Source: an uncultured Erysipelotrichaceae bacterium
GTDB lineage: Bacteria > Bacillota_I > Bacilli_A > Erysipelotrichales > Coprobacillaceae
NCBI GenBank assembly: GCA_900550005.1
Contig: URQL01000114.1
Span: 1 to 5,809, forward strand
DNA length: 5,809 nucleotides
Reading direction: 5' to 3'
Positions 5,438 through 5,809 of the stretch are shown here, piece by piece. The notes beneath the pieces were generated by a model, which did not search any database, was not told where the DNA came from, and saw only the letters and a list, made by a program, of their open reading frames with translations. Made by a program: the position numbers and the translations under genes. Within the stretch, counting starts at the first letter, position 1, and each line of letters starts with the position of its first letter.

Positions 5438-5809
5438 ATGATTTCAACACAAAATGTCTCTTTATCCTATGGAGGAAGAGTTTTATTTGAAAATGTTAAT
5501 GTAAAATTTACTGAAGGAAATTGTTATGGAATTATTGGTGCTAATGGTGCTGGTAAATCAACCTTCTTAAAAATATTATCTGGTGAAATCGAACCTAATA
5601 AAGGTGAGGTTATTTTAACACCAGGACAACGTTTATCTGTTTTAAAACAAGATCATTTTGCTTATGATGAATATGATGCTGTAAAAACAGTAATCATGGG
5701 AAATAAAAAGCTTTATGATATTATGGAAGAAAAAGAAAAACTTTATGCGAAGGAAGATTTTAATGACGAAGATGGAATTCGTTTAGCTGAATTAGAAGGA
5801 GAATTCTTA
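5438..5809 (+). CDS. ABC-F family ATPase, YbiT/YkpA-like, N-terminal part (cut by window end)
   Basis: The 124 codons visible encode the start of the first nucleotide-binding domain of an ABC-F protein: Walker A GANGAGKST (34-42), the ILSGEIEPNKGEV element (46-58), and a Q-loop glutamine in VLKQDHFAYDE (68-78). The wording LSVLKQDHFAYDEYD, VIMGNKKLYDIMEE and DEDGIRLAELEGEF is close to the YbiT/YkpA branch. ABC-F proteins are soluble, have two ABC domains and no membrane segments, and act on the ribosome as translation factors. Some other branches give antibiotic resistance, but nothing here suggests that. The signature, Walker B, linker and second domain lie beyond the window; a full protein would be about 520-540 residues. 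The start is unambiguous: AAGGAGG (5424-5430) sits 7 nt before the ATG. It has its own promoter and is insulated from the upstream gene by a terminator. Confidence 0.93.
   Translation, partial: MISTQNVSLSYGGRVLFENVNVKFTEGNCYGIIGANGAGKSTFLKILSGEIEPNKGEVILTPGQRLSVLKQDHFAYDEYDAVKTVIMGNKKLYDIMEEKEKLYAKEDFNDEDGIRLAELEGEFL

Noticed and set aside
5438..5809. Antibiotic-resistance ABC-F gene with a leader attenuator
   Set aside because: The protein wording matches the YbiT/YkpA housekeeping branch, and the predicted leader of about 28 nt has no room for a leader peptide or attenuator.

Overview
The window looks like chromosomal DNA from a low-GC Gram-positive bacterium (Bacillota). The reasons are very AT-rich sequence, strong AAGGAGG-type ribosome binding sites, sigma-A-like promoters, short U-tailed terminators, and proteins rich in Lys, Ile, Asn and Glu. 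TGG encodes Trp and the long frames are closed normally, so the standard bacterial code applies and a mycoplasma is unlikely. An Erysipelotrichia-like gut Firmicute would fit, but that is only an impression from composition and protein style.

Layout. Positions 1-148 (minus strand) hold an inactivated remnant of an IS3-family (IS150-like) transposase, cut by the window edge on one side and by a stop codon on the other. Positions 149-285 have no supportable gene. A small unrecognised minus-strand gene (302-565) follows, with its own extended -10 promoter and a hairpin terminator that overlaps its stop codon. It diverges from prfC (796-2385), which encodes peptide chain release factor 3 and has its own promoter and an A/U-rich leader with two Shine-Dalgarno-like copies and a possible short upstream ORF. 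A strong terminator overlaps the prfC stop. Next are a 12-TM major facilitator transporter (2452-3537) and a 576-residue membrane protein (3613-5343), then a terminator and the first 124 codons of a YbiT/YkpA-type ABC-F ATPase (5438 onward, running off the window).

The most unusual item is the 576-residue protein. It has the full architecture of a P1B-type (heavy-metal) P-type ATPase: two ferredoxin-like N-terminal domains, membrane segments, an actuator-like domain, the CPC-type membrane helix position, the tail of the P domain, and the last two helices. However, the phosphorylation and nucleotide-binding domains are missing. CxxC is absent from the N-terminal domains, CPC is replaced by YPY, and TGE is replaced by NGD. 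The reading frame is intact and has a good start and terminator, so this looks like a maintained pseudo-ATPase, not a decaying gene.

How the genes relate: prfC and the ABC-F gene both act on the ribosome but are separate transcription units. The MFS gene and the pseudo-ATPase lie in the same direction with no convincing terminator between them and could be co-transcribed. No shared pathway can be shown from the sequence.
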